A stretch of 48,581 nucleotides of DNA from Caballeronia turbans (GCA_001544655.2 FCOD02000039.1:1-48581), one strand, 5' to 3'; numbered from the stretch's first letter, positions 1 to 11,843 are shown. Notes: generated by a model from the sequence alone, not told the origin. Made by a program: numbers and translations.

Positions 1-131
1 CGCTTCGAGAGCATCGAAGCCCTTCAGGCCGGAATCAGACACTACATTCACTACTACAATCATCACCGCATCAAGCTGAAGCTAAAAGGGCTGAGTCCTG
101 CATGTACAGAACTCAGCCCTCACGGCCTTAG
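1..131 (+). pseudogene. IS3-family transposase (OrfB) C-terminal fragment, frameshifted
   Basis: The window opens inside an IS3-family DDE transposase. Frame 1 reads YYNHHRIKLKLKGLSP, the hallmark end of the rve integrase domain in IS3 OrfB proteins. After GLSP the family normally continues as a Val/Met-Tyr-Arg-Thr-Gln-Pro tail. That tail (MYRTQPSRP, then TAG at 129-131) is present but shifted by one base, so about one base has been lost near position 100. The unshifted frame runs on through the element's end to TGA at 196-198. The 5' part lies outside the window, so I cannot say whether the rest of the element is intact. Family assignment is firm; the inactivity is inferred from the shift. 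Confidence 0.75.
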
Positions 132-140
132 CCCAAACCT

Positions 141-164
141 GTCCAACTTTGCGGGGTCAGTTCA
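141..164 (+). repeat. Right terminal inverted repeat of the IS3-family element
   Basis: Directly after the transposase stop lies a sequence that reads, from its outer end inward on the minus strand, TGAACTGACCCCGCAAAGTT followed by GGAC. This TG...CA-bounded form with a CCCC core and AAAGTTGGAC is typical of IS3-family termini. The left end and any target duplication are outside the window, so the boundary at 164 is approximate. Confidence 0.6.
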
Positions 165-200
165 TCCAGCGGGCTTTTTGCACTTTGGCGCACCGTGAAA

Positions 201-770
201 TCAGCGCAGATTGATCGAGCTCTGCGTGCGCTTGTACTGCATGTTGTTGACGATCTGCTTCGCCGTACCGACCGGCAGCTTGCTCGCGCAGAAGTAGTCC
301 TGATACAGCGCCGCCTGATACGCGTTCAGCTCGCCGTTCTCGATACGCTTGAAGTCGAACGCGGAACCCTGATCCCAGCCGTTCTGATCGTCGTTGATGC
401 TCGCGTAGCGGCGCCATTCGTAGGTGTCGCAACGAATGCCTTCATAGTTGACGTTTCGCGCGCCCGCCGGGCTCGTCGCGACGATCACGTAACGCACGAC
501 GCCATCCTGACCGACCGTAAGCGTCGTCTTGTCGACGGAAAACGTGAGCGGCGTGTTCTGCGATACGGTGAACGCGATCAGATTCGACGCCTGCGGCAGA
601 GGCGGCATGGTGTCGATCTTCTCCTCGGCCCAGGTCGATTTGCGATCGAGCAGATAAGTGAAGACGCCGTCGTCCTGCGTGGACGGGCCTTTGTTGCTGG
701 AGCAGCCGGCGAGCACGGCAAGCACTGCCGCGGATGCCGCGATTACCGCGAGTGAGGCATTCACTTTCAA
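201..770 (-). CDS. CNP1-like family lipoprotein
   Basis: The protein has a lipoprotein signal peptide (KVNASLAVIAASAAVLAVLAGC) with lipobox LAGC, so it is probably anchored in a membrane facing the periplasm. The mature part contains WAEEK, PPLPQ, a tryptophan/tyrosine-rich stretch (CDTYEWRRYASIND) and a YQDYFCAS motif, resembling the CNP1-like family of beta-proteobacteria, whose function is unknown. I chose the TTG at 770 because it begins just before the signal peptide; a GTG at 764 also fits. The ATG at 839 would put about 23 residues of unlikely sequence ahead of the signal. It sits alone beside the IS end. The family assignment is from memory of its conserved residues. Confidence 0.7.
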   Translation of the reverse strand: MKVNASLAVIAASAAVLAVLAGCSSNKGPSTQDDGVFTYLLDRKSTWAEEKIDTMPPLPQASNLIAFTVSQNTPLTFSVDKTTLTVGQDGVVRYVIVATSPAGARNVNYEGIRCDTYEWRRYASINDDQNGWDQGSAFDFKRIENGELNAYQAALYQDYFCASKLPVGTAKQIVNNMQYKRTQSSINLR

Positions 771-926
771 TTGAGTTTTCCCGGAAACATGCGCGCGGGA
801 CACGAAGCGCCCGCCCGGCGGAACAAAGCGAAATGGCACGGCGAAAAGTTCGCCGTGCCATCGATCGAAGTCGTGTCGAGTGTCAAAGTGTGCGAGGAAC
901 CGCTGCGATCAGTCGCACGCCCGGGT

Positions 927-1571
927 TCACGATGAGCGCTGCACGATCACATGCACTTCTTCGCTGACCGTGCATTCTGCCTGAACCGCCGCGCCGGAGG
1001 CAGTAACGGCAGGCGCTTCGATCGTCATTGTCTGGAGCACGCGTGGATAGCGCGGCCCATGATGCGCGGCTCGCTCGCCGCGTTCGCCGCGGGAGTTGGT
1101 TCGCCGCAGGAAGCGGGACAGCTCGGTGAGAGCCATTTGATAAACGTCGCGCTTGAACTCGATGACCGCATCCAGCGGTACCCAATACTCGTTCCAGCGC
1201 CAGGCATCGAACTCCGGATGGTCCGTCGCACGCAGGCAGATGTCGCAATCACGTCCCACCATGCGCAGCAGAAACCAGATCTGTTTCTGACCGCGATAAT
1301 GTCCGCGCACCTCGCGCTTGATGAACTTGTCCGGCACCTCGTAACGCAGCCAGTCGCGCGTGCGACCAACAACTTTCACATGCTCCGGTAGCAGGCCGGT
1401 TTCTTCGTGTAACTCCCGATACATCGCTTGCACAGGGGTCTCACCGTATTTGATGCCCCCTTGCGGAAACTGCCAGGAATGTTCACGCAGCCGCTTGCCC
1501 CAAAACACTTCGTTGCGCGCGTTCAAGAGGATGATGCCGACGTTCGGGCGAAAGCCTTCACGATCCAGCAT
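927..1571 (-). CDS. rppH: RNA pyrophosphohydrolase (Nudix), RppH/NudH
   Basis: RppH removes pyrophosphate from 5'-triphosphate RNA ends and so triggers RNase E-dependent decay. The Nudix box is complete: G38, E44, R52-E53-L54, E56-E57 and G59. N-terminal [15 protein letters not shown] and the WQFPQGG stretch are classic RppH. The length is about 214 residues against 176 in E. coli; the extra 40 or so follow FLRR and are a low-complexity, probably disordered tail. ATG 1571 follows an AAGGTGG ribosome site. The same frame stays open upstream for hundreds of codons, but that stretch is the antisense shadow of proS. It is divergent from proS, a common arrangement in Burkholderiaceae. Confidence 0.95.
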   Translation of the reverse strand: MLDREGFRPNVGIILLNARNEVFWGKRLREHSWQFPQGGIKYGETPVQAMYRELHEETGLLPEHVKVVGRTRDWLRYEVPDKFIKREVRGHYRGQKQIWFLLRMVGRDCDICLRATDHPEFDAWRWNEYWVPLDAVIEFKRDVYQMALTELSRFLRRTNSRGERGERAAHHGPRYPRVLQTMTIEAPAVTASGAAVQAECTVSEEVHVIVQRSS

Positions 1572-1604
1572 ACAGCCACCTTCAAATCCTTTAAAATTGC
1601 TTTG

Positions 1605-1610
1605 ATTATA
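1605..1610 (-). promoter_or_regulatory. Probable -10 element for rppH
   Basis: A perfect TATAAT on the minus strand lies 33 bases before the rppH start, in an AT-rich island of the rppH/proS gap. I see no good -35 at 16-18 bases, so a promoter is likely but not proven. No clear proS promoter was found in the same gap (1572-1817). Confidence 0.45.
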
Positions 1611-1817
1611 AACAGTTAACGGACCCCGCGCACCGGCACGAACCCGAATTCGGGGCACGTTTCCCGTGCAGGGTGCAAGGCGCTTTGCCAGGCCACGCGG
1701 AAGACGGCAAAATCTTCTTCCTTGCAATGCCGTCGACCGTTTCCGTCGTTCACCCTCGTTTCGCTTGCTCCGGCGCCGCAACGGCTCCGAAGCGCGCGCC
1801 GCTTTTGGAAAATTTGA

Positions 1818-3554
1818 ATGAAAGCATCCCGTTTCTTCATCGGCACCCTGAAAGAAGCTCCCGCCGACGCCGAGATCGTCAGCCACAAGCTCATGATGCG
1901 CGCCGGCATGATCCGTCGTGTCGCGGGCGGCATCTACGATTACATGCCGATCGGCCTGCGCTCGGTGCGCAAGGTCGAAGCCATCGTGCGTGAAGAGATG
2001 AACCGCGCGGGCGCGCTGGAGTTGCTGATGCCCGCCGTGCAGCCCGCCGAACTGTGGCAGGAGTCGGGCCGCTGGGAGCAATACGGTCCCGAACTGCTGC
2101 GCTTCAAGGATCGCCACGAGCGGGACTTCGTAATGGGACCGACGCACGAGGAAGTCGTCACGGACATCGCGCGCCGCGAGATCAAGAGCTATCGCCAGTT
2201 GCCGGTGAACTTCTACCAGATTCAAACGAAGTTCCGGGACGAGATCCGCCCGCGCTTCGGCGTGATGCGCGGCCGCGAATTCATCATGAAGGACGCCTAT
2301 TCCTTCGATAAGGATCTCGACGGTCTCGCCGAGTCGTATCGCAAGATGTACGAAGCCTATGTGCGCATCTTCACGCGCATCGGGCTGGAGTTCCGGGCGG
2401 TCGCGGCGGACAACGGCTCGATCGGCGGCAGCGGCTCGCATGAATTCCATGTGATCGCGGACACGGGCGAGGACGACATCGCCTATTGCCCGAGCTCGGA
2501 CTTCGCAGCGAACGTCGAAGCCGCGGATGCCTTGCCGCTCATCGCGCAGCGCGCCGCACCCACGGAAGAACTGAAGAAGACGCCGACGCCGGGCGCAGCG
2601 AAGTGCGAAGCGGTCGCGCAGCTTTTGAACATTCCGCTCGAACGCACGATCAAGTCGATCGTTCTCGCGACGGACAACGAAGGCGCCGAGCCCACGATCT
2701 GGCTGCTGATGCTGCGCGGCGATCATTCGCTCAACGACATCAAGACTGGCAAGCTGCCTGGCCTGAAGGGTTATCGCTTCGCCACGGAAGCCGAGATCAT
2801 CGAATGGTTCGGCACGCCGCCGGGCTATCTCGGCCCGATCGGCACGAAGAAGCCGGTGCGCGTGATCGCGGATCGCACGGTCGCGAACATGAGCGACTTC
2901 GTTGTCGGCACGAACGAGGTCGATTACCACACGACCGGCGTGAACTGGGGCCGCGATCTGCCCGAGCCGGAAGTGGCGGACATCCGCAATGTCGTCGCGG
3001 GCGATCCCTCGCCGGATGGCAAAGGTACGCTCGAAATCTGCCGTGGCATCGAAGTGGGCCACGTGTTCCAGCTCGGCACGAAGTACTCCGATTCGATGGG
3101 CGCGACCTTCCTCGACGAAAACGGCAAACCCGCGCCGATGCAGATGGGCTGCTACGGCATCGGCGTGACGCGCGTGCTGGGCGCCGCGATCGAGCAGAAC
3201 TTCGACGACAAGGGCATCATCTGGCCGGAAGCCATCGCGCCGTTCGAAGTCGTGATCTGCCCGATGGGTTACGACCGCAGCGACGCCGTGCGCGAGCGGT
3301 CCGACAAGCTCTACGCGACGCTGCAGCAAGCGGGCATCGACGTGATCCTGGACGATCGCGGCGAGCGTCCGGGCGTGATGTTCGCGGACTGGGAACTGAT
3401 CGGCGTGCCGCATCGCATCGTGATCGGCGATCGCGGGCTGAAGGAAGGCAAGCTCGAGTATCAGGGCCGTCGCGATACAGAGGCCACGCTGCTGCCGGTC
3501 GATGAAGCGGCGGACGTCGTCACGGCAAAGGTGCGAGCCGCGCTCGGGAAGTAA
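1818..3554 (+). CDS. proS: Prolyl-tRNA synthetase (bacterial type with INS editing domain)
   Basis: This enzyme charges tRNA-Pro. At 578 residues it matches the bacterial form (E. coli 572). It starts [19 protein letters not shown]. Class II motif 1 is around residues 60-80 ([15 protein letters not shown]), motif 2 around 137-160 ([17 protein letters not shown]), and motif 3 near 443 ([13 protein letters not shown]). Between motifs 2 and 3 lies a long insertion (about residues 225-390) consistent with the INS domain that deacylates Ala-tRNA-Pro. The C-terminal anticodon-binding domain includes [18 protein letters not shown]. The stop codon overlaps the marC start by one base (TAATG), suggesting translational coupling. 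Confidence 0.97.
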   Translation: MKASRFFIGTLKEAPADAEIVSHKLMMRAGMIRRVAGGIYDYMPIGLRSVRKVEAIVREEMNRAGALELLMPAVQPAELWQESGRWEQYGPELLRFKDRHERDFVMGPTHEEVVTDIARREIKSYRQLPVNFYQIQTKFRDEIRPRFGVMRGREFIMKDAYSFDKDLDGLAESYRKMYEAYVRIFTRIGLEFRAVAADNGSIGGSGSHEFHVIADTGEDDIAYCPSSDFAANVEAADALPLIAQRAAPTEELKKTPTPGAAKCEAVAQLLNIPLERTIKSIVLATDNEGAEPTIWLLMLRGDHSLNDIKTGKLPGLKGYRFATEAEIIEWFGTPPGYLGPIGTKKPVRVIADRTVANMSDFVVGTNEVDYHTTGVNWGRDLPEPEVADIRNVVAGDPSPDGKGTLEICRGIEVGHVFQLGTKYSDSMGATFLDENGKPAPMQMGCYGIGVTRVLGAAIEQNFDDKGIIWPEAIAPFEVVICPMGYDRSDAVRERSDKLYATLQQAGIDVILDDRGERPGVMFADWELIGVPHRIVIGDRGLKEGKLEYQGRRDTEATLLPVDEAADVVTAKVRAALGK

Positions 3555-4153
3555 TGCAGTACAACTTCCTGTCGGCGACGATCCTGCTGCTGCTGATCAC
3601 CGATCCGCTCGGCAACATTCCGATCTTCATCAACGCGCTGCGCGGTGTCGCCAAGGAGCGGCGCCGCGTCGTGATCCTGCGGGAAGTCGCGATCGCGTTC
3701 GTCATCCTGCTGATTTTCATGCTGGCTGGCGATCGGTTTCTGCGCGCGATGAACCTCACGGATCTGTCGTTGCGCATCGGCGGCGGGATCGTGCTGTTTC
3801 TCATCGCGCTGCGGATGATCTTCCCGCATCCGGACGGCCCCATGGGCGGCGATTCGCGCGGCGGCGAGCCGCTGATCGTGCCCCTCGCCATTCCCGCGCT
3901 GGCGGGCCCTTCCGCGCTCGCGACGGTGATGCTGCTGACTTCGCAGGCGCCCGGCAAGATGCTCGAATGGATCGGCGCGCTGTCGGTGACGATGATCGTC
4001 TGCGCGATCGTGCTGGTCCTCGCGGAAAAGATCCAGCAGTGGCTCGGTGAGCGGGCGGTCACGGCGTTCGAGCGTTTGATGGGGCTCGTGCTCGTGGCGA
4101 TTTCCGTCGAGATGATGCTTACGGGTATACGCACTTTCGTGCATCAGCTATAA
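3554..4153 (+). CDS. MarC/YhgN-family integral membrane protein
   Basis: This is a polytopic inner-membrane protein of about six hydrophobic segments and 199 residues, the usual size for the MarC family. The signature [15 protein letters not shown] is near the N-terminus, and a second family motif ([19 protein letters not shown]) lies mid-protein. Despite the name, MarC proteins have no confirmed role in multiple antibiotic resistance, and the transported substrate, if any, is unknown. The start overlaps the proS stop, and a bidirectional terminator follows the gene, so proS-marC is a two-gene operon. Confidence 0.9.
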   Translation: MQYNFLSATILLLLITDPLGNIPIFINALRGVAKERRRVVILREVAIAFVILLIFMLAGDRFLRAMNLTDLSLRIGGGIVLFLIALRMIFPHPDGPMGGDSRGGEPLIVPLAIPALAGPSALATVMLLTSQAPGKMLEWIGALSVTMIVCAIVLVLAEKIQQWLGERAVTAFERLMGLVLVAISVEMMLTGIRTFVHQL

Positions 4154-4180
4154 AAAAAGCGGCCTCGGCCGCTTTTTTTA
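4151..4180. terminator. Bidirectional intrinsic terminator between marC and the hpt gene
   Basis: A seven-A run, stem GCGGC, loop CTCG, stem GCCGC and a seven-T run form a perfect A-stem-T hairpin. It can end transcription of marC from the left and of the phosphoribosyltransferase gene from the right. Confidence 0.9.
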
Positions 4181-4198
4181 CGTCGTTTCGAAGAGCGG

Positions 4199-4750
4199 TT
4201 ACGCGCCTTCGGTCAGTGCCCGAATCGTCGGCAAATTCCGCCAGTAGCCCTTCGCATCCATCCCGCATCCGAAGACGTAACGATCCGGCACCTCGAATCC
4301 ACAAAAATCCGGACGCAGCGGCTTCGCCTTCGGAATGATCTTCTCGCACAACACGGCGGACAGGAACGTCTTCGCGCCCATTGCCATGATGCGGTCGCGG
4401 ATCGCGGCCATCGTTTCGCCTTCGTCGAGGATGTCATCGAGCACGAGCACGACGCGATCCTTCACCGATTCCGCCGGCGCCACGCGCCATTGCATTTCGC
4501 TGCCGCCCTTGATGGCGTTGCGATAGCGCGTCAGGTGGATGTAATCGAATTCGAGCGGGAAGTCGAGATGCGGCAGCAGCATGCCGGTGAACACGGCCGC
4601 GCCCCCCATGACCGAGAGCACGAGCGGGAAGTCGTCTTGCGTCGCCGTCTTGATGGCCGCAGCCATCTTGCCGATCGATGCGTTGACTTCGTCAGCCGTC
4701 ACGATCTCTTCGGAGTGGCTGAAAATATGGAGGGCTTCTTCGCGATTCAT
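4199..4750 (-). CDS. hpt: Hypoxanthine-guanine phosphoribosyltransferase
   Basis: A cytosolic type I phosphoribosyltransferase of 183 residues that salvages hypoxanthine/guanine with PRPP to IMP/GMP. The PRPP-binding motif is at about residues 100-113 (VVLVLDDILDEGETM). SVMGGAAVF near 46-54 matches the first PRPP loop, and a C-terminal FGCGMDAKGYWRN stretch fits the purine-recognition and flexible-loop region. Substrate preference cannot be read from sequence alone, so a purine phosphoribosyltransferase of other specificity is possible. It ends against the shared terminator at 4151-4180 and lies downstream of ffh on the same strand, with terminator-like structure between them. Confidence 0.85.
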   Translation of the reverse strand: MNREEALHIFSHSEEIVTADEVNASIGKMAAAIKTATQDDFPLVLSVMGGAAVFTGMLLPHLDFPLEFDYIHLTRYRNAIKGGSEMQWRVAPAESVKDRVVLVLDDILDEGETMAAIRDRIMAMGAKTFLSAVLCEKIIPKAKPLRPDFCGFEVPDRYVFGCGMDAKGYWRNLPTIRALTEGA

Positions 4751-4787
4751 AGGGAAAGCGGGGGAGAGGCTGACTTCTTAGTGTGGA

Positions 4788-4854
4788 AAAAAACGGCGGC
4801 GTGCGCCATATGATAAACCCGCGCTCTGCGCCACGTCGGGCGAAAGAGCGCGGG
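4788..4854 (-). terminator. Terminator region downstream of ffh
   Basis: Reading on the minus strand after the ffh stop, a 10-bp perfect stem (arms 4845-4854 and 4818-4827, CCCGCGCTCT/AGAGCGCGGG) is followed by TTTATCATA. After a short GC element comes a seven-T run (4788-4794). The arrangement would separate ffh from the phosphoribosyltransferase gene. Confidence 0.6.
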
Positions 4855-4869
4855 CTCGGTGAGGGCGTT

Positions 4870-6237
4870 TCAGCGCATGCCGGGCAGCATGCCTTTCATG
4901 CCGCGCATCATCTTCTGCAGATTGCCGCCTTTCAGCTTCTTCATCATGCCGCGCATCTGTTCGTACTGATTGAGCATGCGGTTCACTTCCTGAACGTGCA
5001 CGCCCGCGCCGGCGGCGATGCGGCGCTTGCGCGCGGCCTTGATGAGCTCGGGCTTCGCGCGCTCCTGCAGCGTCATCGAATTGATGATGCCTTCCATGCG
5101 GCGCATCTGCTTTTCCGCGTTGTTCATGTCCGCGCCTTGCGCGGCCTGCTGGAACTGCGCGGGTAATTTGTCCATGAGCGACGAGAGGCCACCCATCTTC
5201 TTCATCTGCGACAGTTGTGCCTTGAAGTCGTTCAGGTCGAAGTCGCCGCCTTTCTTGACCTTGTCGGCGAGCTTCTGCGCCGCTTGCTGATCGACGCCGC
5301 GTTGCGCTTCCTCGACGAGCGCGAGAATGTCGCCCATGCCGAGAATCCGGTTCGCCATGCGATCCGGATGGAAGACTTCGAGCCCGTCGAGTTTTTCCGC
5401 GACGCCGACGAACTTGATCGGCTTGCCGGTGACGTGCCGCACGGAGAGCGCCGCGCCGCCGCGCGAATCGCCGTCGAGCTTCGTGAGCACGACGCCGGTG
5501 AGCGGCAGCGCGTCGTTGAACGCCTTCGCGGTGTTGACCGCGTCCTGACCTAGCATGGCATCGACGACGAAGAGCGTTTCGGCGGGCTTGAGCAGCGCGT
5601 GCAGCTCGCTGATCTCGTTCATCATCGCTTCGTCGATACCGAGGCGACCGGCCGTATCGACGATCACAACGTCGTGATAGTGGCGCTTCGCCCAATCGAT
5701 CGCCGCGCGCGCGATGTCGGCAGGCTTCTGATTCGCTTCCGACGGGAAAAAGTCCGCGCCGACCTGCTCGGTCACGGTCTGCAACTGGCGGATCGCGGCG
5801 GGGCGATACACGTCGACGGACACGGTGAGCACCTTCTTCTTGCTCTTCTCGCGCAGAAGCTTGGCGAGTTTGCCCGTCGTAGTCGTCTTGCCCGCGCCCT
5901 GCAAGCCTGCCATCAGGACGACGGCGGGCGGCGCGACGGCGAGATTCAGCTCGGCGGCCTTGCCTTCGTAATCGCCGCCGATCACCGCCGTCAGTTCCTT
6001 CTGAACGACGCCGACAAGCGCCTGACCCGGCGAGAGACTCGACACGACTTCTTCGCCGAGCGCCTTTTCCTTCACCTTCGCGATGAACTCCCGCACGACC
6101 GGCAGCGCCACGTCCGCTTCGAGCAGCGCGAGCCGCACCTCGCGCAGCATCTCCTGCGTGTTGGCCTCGGTGAGCCGGGCCTCGCCGCGTAGCGTCTTGA
6201 CGACGCGCGCCATCCGTTGAGTGAGGTTATCGAGCAT
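4870..6237 (-). CDS. ffh: Signal recognition particle GTPase Ffh
   Basis: Ffh (SRP54) binds 4.5S RNA and signal sequences of nascent membrane proteins and docks with FtsY. The 455 residues show an N domain starting MLDNLTQRMA. The G domain has G1 GLQGAGKTTT at 111-120, DTAGR at 194-198 and TKLDGDSRGG near 250. The C-terminal M domain is methionine-rich (MRGMMKKL, MMRGMKGMLPGM). I placed the start at 6237 because MLDNLTQRM is the conserved N-terminus; the frame is open a further 22 codons upstream without family similarity. It is divergent from a ypjD-like gene, as in many proteobacteria. Confidence 0.97.
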   Translation of the reverse strand: MLDNLTQRMARVVKTLRGEARLTEANTQEMLREVRLALLEADVALPVVREFIAKVKEKALGEEVVSSLSPGQALVGVVQKELTAVIGGDYEGKAAELNLAVAPPAVVLMAGLQGAGKTTTTGKLAKLLREKSKKKVLTVSVDVYRPAAIRQLQTVTEQVGADFFPSEANQKPADIARAAIDWAKRHYHDVVIVDTAGRLGIDEAMMNEISELHALLKPAETLFVVDAMLGQDAVNTAKAFNDALPLTGVVLTKLDGDSRGGAALSVRHVTGKPIKFVGVAEKLDGLEVFHPDRMANRILGMGDILALVEEAQRGVDQQAAQKLADKVKKGGDFDLNDFKAQLSQMKKMGGLSSLMDKLPAQFQQAAQGADMNNAEKQMRRMEGIINSMTLQERAKPELIKAARKRRIAAGAGVHVQEVNRMLNQYEQMRGMMKKLKGGNLQKMMRGMKGMLPGMR

Positions 6238-6347
6238 GGGGAAAAGGTAGAGAATGCGGCCCTTTTTCAGCGCGGGACGACTCGGCGCCCTGCGTTGCCG
6301 CAAGGGGGAAAACGTCGCGATTCAAGGGCCTAGTGTAAACTTCGAAC

Positions 6348-7256
6348 ATGGATATTGTACTGTATGCCCTCACTGCGCTTCTCTACGGCGGACTTGCCGT
6401 AGCGGGCTGGCGCGCGCATCGCCACACGGCCGTCGAGCCGGCGCTGGCCGGCGTGCCTGCGGGCATGGCGCCAACGGCGGCGCCGAAGATGTCGGCGGGC
6501 ATGGGCGGATTGGGGCGCGCTCTATTATTAATAGCGTTGCTGGTCCACGGCCTCTTGCTGCACACGACCATCTTCCCCCAGAACGCAATGGTCTTCGGCT
6601 TCGCGTTCGCGCTCTCCGCGATGTTCTGGCTCGGTGCCGGCATCTACTGGATCGAAAGTTTCTTCTTTCCGCTCGACGGCCTGCGCCTGCTCGTGCTACC
6701 GCTTGCGTGCGTCGCGTCGCTGCTGCCGCTCATCTTCGGCGGCGTGCGCGTGCTGCCGTACTCCGCGGCGCCGATGTTCAAGCTGCACTTCCTGATCGCG
6801 AACATCGCATACGGACTCTTCGCGATCGCCGCGCTGCACGCCGTCCTCATGCTGATGCTCGAACGCCGTCTGCAGCGCATGCGCGGCATGGCGACGCGTC
6901 ATACGGGCAACGGCTGGCTCGCGAGCTGGCTCGACACGCTGCCGCCGCTTCTGACGCTCGAAAAGCTGCTGTTCCGTCTGATCGCGGCGGGCTTCGTGCT
7001 GCTCACGCTCACGCTCGTGTCGGGTATCGCGTTCAACGAGCAACTGGTCGATCGCGCGCTGCGCTTCGATCACAAAACCGTGTTCGCCTTCGTCTCCTGG
7101 CTGATGTTCGGCGCATTGCTCACCGCGCGCCGCGTCTCGGGCTGGCGCGGACGCGCCGCATTGCGCTGGGTGCTGGCCTCGTTCGCCGCGCTGTTGCTCG
7201 CGTATGTGGGCAGCCGCTTCGTGTTCGAAGTGCTGCTGCATCGCGCGGTCGTCTGA
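6348..7256 (+). CDS. Cytochrome c assembly family inner-membrane protein (YpjD/CcsA-like)
   Basis: A polytopic membrane protein of 302 residues with about eight hydrophobic segments, starting MDIVLYALTALLYGG. It resembles the CcsA/CcmC-type cytochrome c assembly superfamily; HFLIANIAYGLFAIAALHAVL and the C-terminal DHKTVFAFVSWLMFG stretch carry conserved histidines suited to haem handling. E. coli YpjD, also encoded next to ffh, is the nearest known relative. A role in haem delivery is inferred from family membership only; the tryptophan-rich WWD signature of true haem exporters is not evident. Residues 28-60 are an Ala/Gly-rich cytoplasmic or periplasmic loop. The next gene begins 46 bases downstream, so they are likely co-transcribed. 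Confidence 0.85.
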   Translation: MDIVLYALTALLYGGLAVAGWRAHRHTAVEPALAGVPAGMAPTAAPKMSAGMGGLGRALLLIALLVHGLLLHTTIFPQNAMVFGFAFALSAMFWLGAGIYWIESFFFPLDGLRLLVLPLACVASLLPLIFGGVRVLPYSAAPMFKLHFLIANIAYGLFAIAALHAVLMLMLERRLQRMRGMATRHTGNGWLASWLDTLPPLLTLEKLLFRLIAAGFVLLTLTLVSGIAFNEQLVDRALRFDHKTVFAFVSWLMFGALLTARRVSGWRGRAALRWVLASFAALLLAYVGSRFVFEVLLHRAVV

Positions 7257-7302
7257 ACGCGTGAAGGCCCGAACGGGCGCACTCCTTACCGGCATTGAAT
7301 CG

Positions 7303-7635
7303 ATGCGAAATTTCCTCTTTCTGATCCTCCTCTTCTTTGTGAGCCAGTGGCTCCTGAAGAAGCTGCGCCGCGCGAACGAGCGCGCGCAGCAGGGCGAGGC
7401 CCAGGCAGGCGGCGCGGCCGCCGGCGGCGCCAACGGTGCGCATCGTGCGCGCAATGGCAGTGGCAACGGCGCCGCGGGTAGCACGCCGCAACTCGCCGAT
7501 CCGCTGATCCGTTGCGCGCAATGCGGCGTGCACACGCCGCGCAGCGAGTCGATCGTCGCCGCGGGCGAGCGCTTTTGTTGCGCCGATCACGCACGCCATT
7601 ACGCGAGCCGCCCGACCGGCCGCGACGCGCGATGA
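7303..7635 (+). CDS. PP0621-family small membrane-anchored zinc-ribbon protein
   Basis: A protein of 110 residues with one N-terminal membrane segment (residues 2-18, RNFLFLILLFFVSQWLL). A basic/Ala-Gly-rich linker follows, then a C-terminal metal-binding unit IRCAQCG...RFCCADHARHY, in which CxxC and CCxxH are placed to bind zinc. This layout matches the PP0621 family, which has no assigned function and often sits just before ampD. The stop overlaps the ampD start (ATGA), so the pair is translationally coupled. The orientation of the zinc ribbon relative to the membrane is unknown. Confidence 0.85.
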   Translation: MRNFLFLILLFFVSQWLLKKLRRANERAQQGEAQAGGAAAGGANGAHRARNGSGNGAAGSTPQLADPLIRCAQCGVHTPRSESIVAAGERFCCADHARHYASRPTGRDAR

Positions 7636-8234
7636 CCATGCATGTCGCCAGGCAAGGCGATCCGCACATCGACGCGCAGGGCTGGCTGAGCACCGCGACG
7701 CGCCTGCCGTCGCCAAACTTCGAGGCGCGTCCCGGCGACGCCGTGCCGACGCTCATCGTCGTGCACAACATCAGCCTGCCGCCGGACGATTTCACGACGA
7801 ACTCGATCGCCGACTTTTTCCTCAACAAGCTCGATCACGATGCGCATCCGTACTTCGATCATCTGCGCGGCATGCGCGTGTCGGCGCACTTCGTGATTCG
7901 TCGCGACGGCGCGATCGAACAGTTCGTTTCCTGCGATGAACGCGCGTGGCACGCGGGCGTTTCGTCGTTCTGTGGACGCGAGCGCTGCAATGATTTTTCG
8001 ATCGGCGTCGAACTCGAAGGCAGCGATCGCGTGCCGTTCGAAGACGCGCAGTACCGCGCGCTCGTCGCGCTCGTGCGCGTCGTCGTGAAGCGCTATCCGA
8101 TCGACGCGGTGGCCGGGCATTCCGACATCGCGCCCGGCCGCAAGACGGATCCCGGCCCGCACTTCGACTGGCCGCGCCTGCGTCACGACAGCGCGCTGCC
8201 GCCTTCATTCTTTCCGTTTCAGTCCAACATCTGA
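7632..8234 (+). CDS. ampD: 1,6-anhydro-N-acetylmuramyl-L-alanine amidase AmpD
   Basis: AmpD cleaves the stem peptide from anhydro-muropeptides in the cytoplasm during peptidoglycan recycling; its loss derepresses AmpC beta-lactamase where AmpR is present. The 200 residues carry the zinc ligands: H45 in LIVVHNIS, H163 in AGHSDIAPGRKTDPG, and D173. The ending PHFDW is typical, and no signal peptide is present, in keeping with the cytoplasmic AmpD rather than a periplasmic amidase. It overlaps the preceding gene by four bases and closes a three-gene run begun by the ypjD-like gene. Confidence 0.95.
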   Translation: MTMHVARQGDPHIDAQGWLSTATRLPSPNFEARPGDAVPTLIVVHNISLPPDDFTTNSIADFFLNKLDHDAHPYFDHLRGMRVSAHFVIRRDGAIEQFVSCDERAWHAGVSSFCGRERCNDFSIGVELEGSDRVPFEDAQYRALVALVRVVVKRYPIDAVAGHSDIAPGRKTDPGPHFDWPRLRHDSALPPSFFPFQSNI

Positions 8235-8350
8235 GTGCTGCGTAAGGTCTGTCTCGTTGCGGCGCAGCAGGGTCGCGCGTGAGGCCTTGCCGTGCTTTGC
8301 GATAGCAAAAGTCAACCCCGCAACGGCGGACTCAGGGCAAATAAAACTTT

Positions 8351-8378
8351 TTGAGACTCGGCGGATGTCCACTATACT
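8351..8378 (+). promoter_or_regulatory. nrdA sigma-70-type promoter
   Basis: TTGAGA (8351-8356) and TATACT (8373-8378), each one mismatch from consensus, are separated by 16 bases. Transcription would start near 8385, giving a leader of about 420 bases before the nrdA ATG at 8807. The -10 is inside the first NrdR-like box. Confidence 0.6.
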
Positions 8379-8415
8379 TGGTGCCGAAAGACGTACTTTG
8401 CACTAGATCTTGTGT
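8369..8415 (+). promoter_or_regulatory. Tandem NrdR-box-like operators of nrdA
   Basis: Box 1 (8369-8384, CCACTATACTTGGTGC) matches the NrdR consensus acaCwATATATwGtgt at 11 of 16 positions. Box 2 (8400-8415, GCACTAGATCTTGTGT) matches at 13 of 16. Their centres are 31 bp apart, the spacing known for paired NrdR boxes (about three helical turns). Box 1 covers the -10 and box 2 lies just past the predicted start, a layout suited to repression by the ATP/dATP-sensing NrdR. Matches were counted by eye. Confidence 0.65.
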
Positions 8416-8806
8416 TGTTGAGGCGGCGCCCGCTCCGATGAGCCGGCGCCGCCAGCTTTCCGGCGTAGAGAAGTTGGGCTGGCCCGGGGCGATGCGCGAG
8501 ACCGCTTCTTCTTGCGAGGAGAGAGGCGTCGGGCGCATCGGGCGCCAGCGAGCAGCACCGTGAAGAAGGCATGCAAGCAAGCGCGAATTGCGTCGACCGA
8601 CACCGCGCGCCAACGCGGGCACCGCATAGACGCCAAGAACAATGCGGGCCGTGAGCGCCGCGATTCGTGTTTCCAGCCTGCTGTATTCACAGCCTGGCTT
8701 TACCGTCAAAACACCGCGCGACTTTCATGACGATCTCATGACGCGCGCGGCATAAGTGATAAATCCGCGGATCATCCGCACCATTCGAACACCAGGAGTT
8801 TTGCAC
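8385..8806 (+). other. Long structured 5' leader of nrdA
   Basis: About 420 bases without a convincing gene. A 9-bp perfect stem (8422-8430 with 8445-8453) is extended by four more pairs after a C-C mismatch and closed by a CGAT loop. A second long hairpin pairs 8490-8497 with 8533-8540 and, across internal loops, 8479-8483 with 8544-8548. A third near the start codon pairs 8714-8720 with 8744-8750 around TCATGA-CGATC-TCATGA. The ribosome site AGGAG is at 8794-8798. I looked for cobalamin and other riboswitch signatures and recognised none. Confidence 0.45.
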
Positions 8807-11818
<3,012 letters not shown>

Positions 11819-11843
11819 GCGTCGATTGAGCCGGTCGGGCGGG

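Noticed and set aside
1572-3413. In-frame upstream extension of rppH
   Set aside because: It lies antisense to proS and the product is Arg/His-rich; RppH has its conserved N-terminus and ribosome site at 1571.
8385-8806. Cobalamin riboswitch before nrdA
   Set aside because: The B12-box-like consensus was not found, and class Ia RNR does not use B12.
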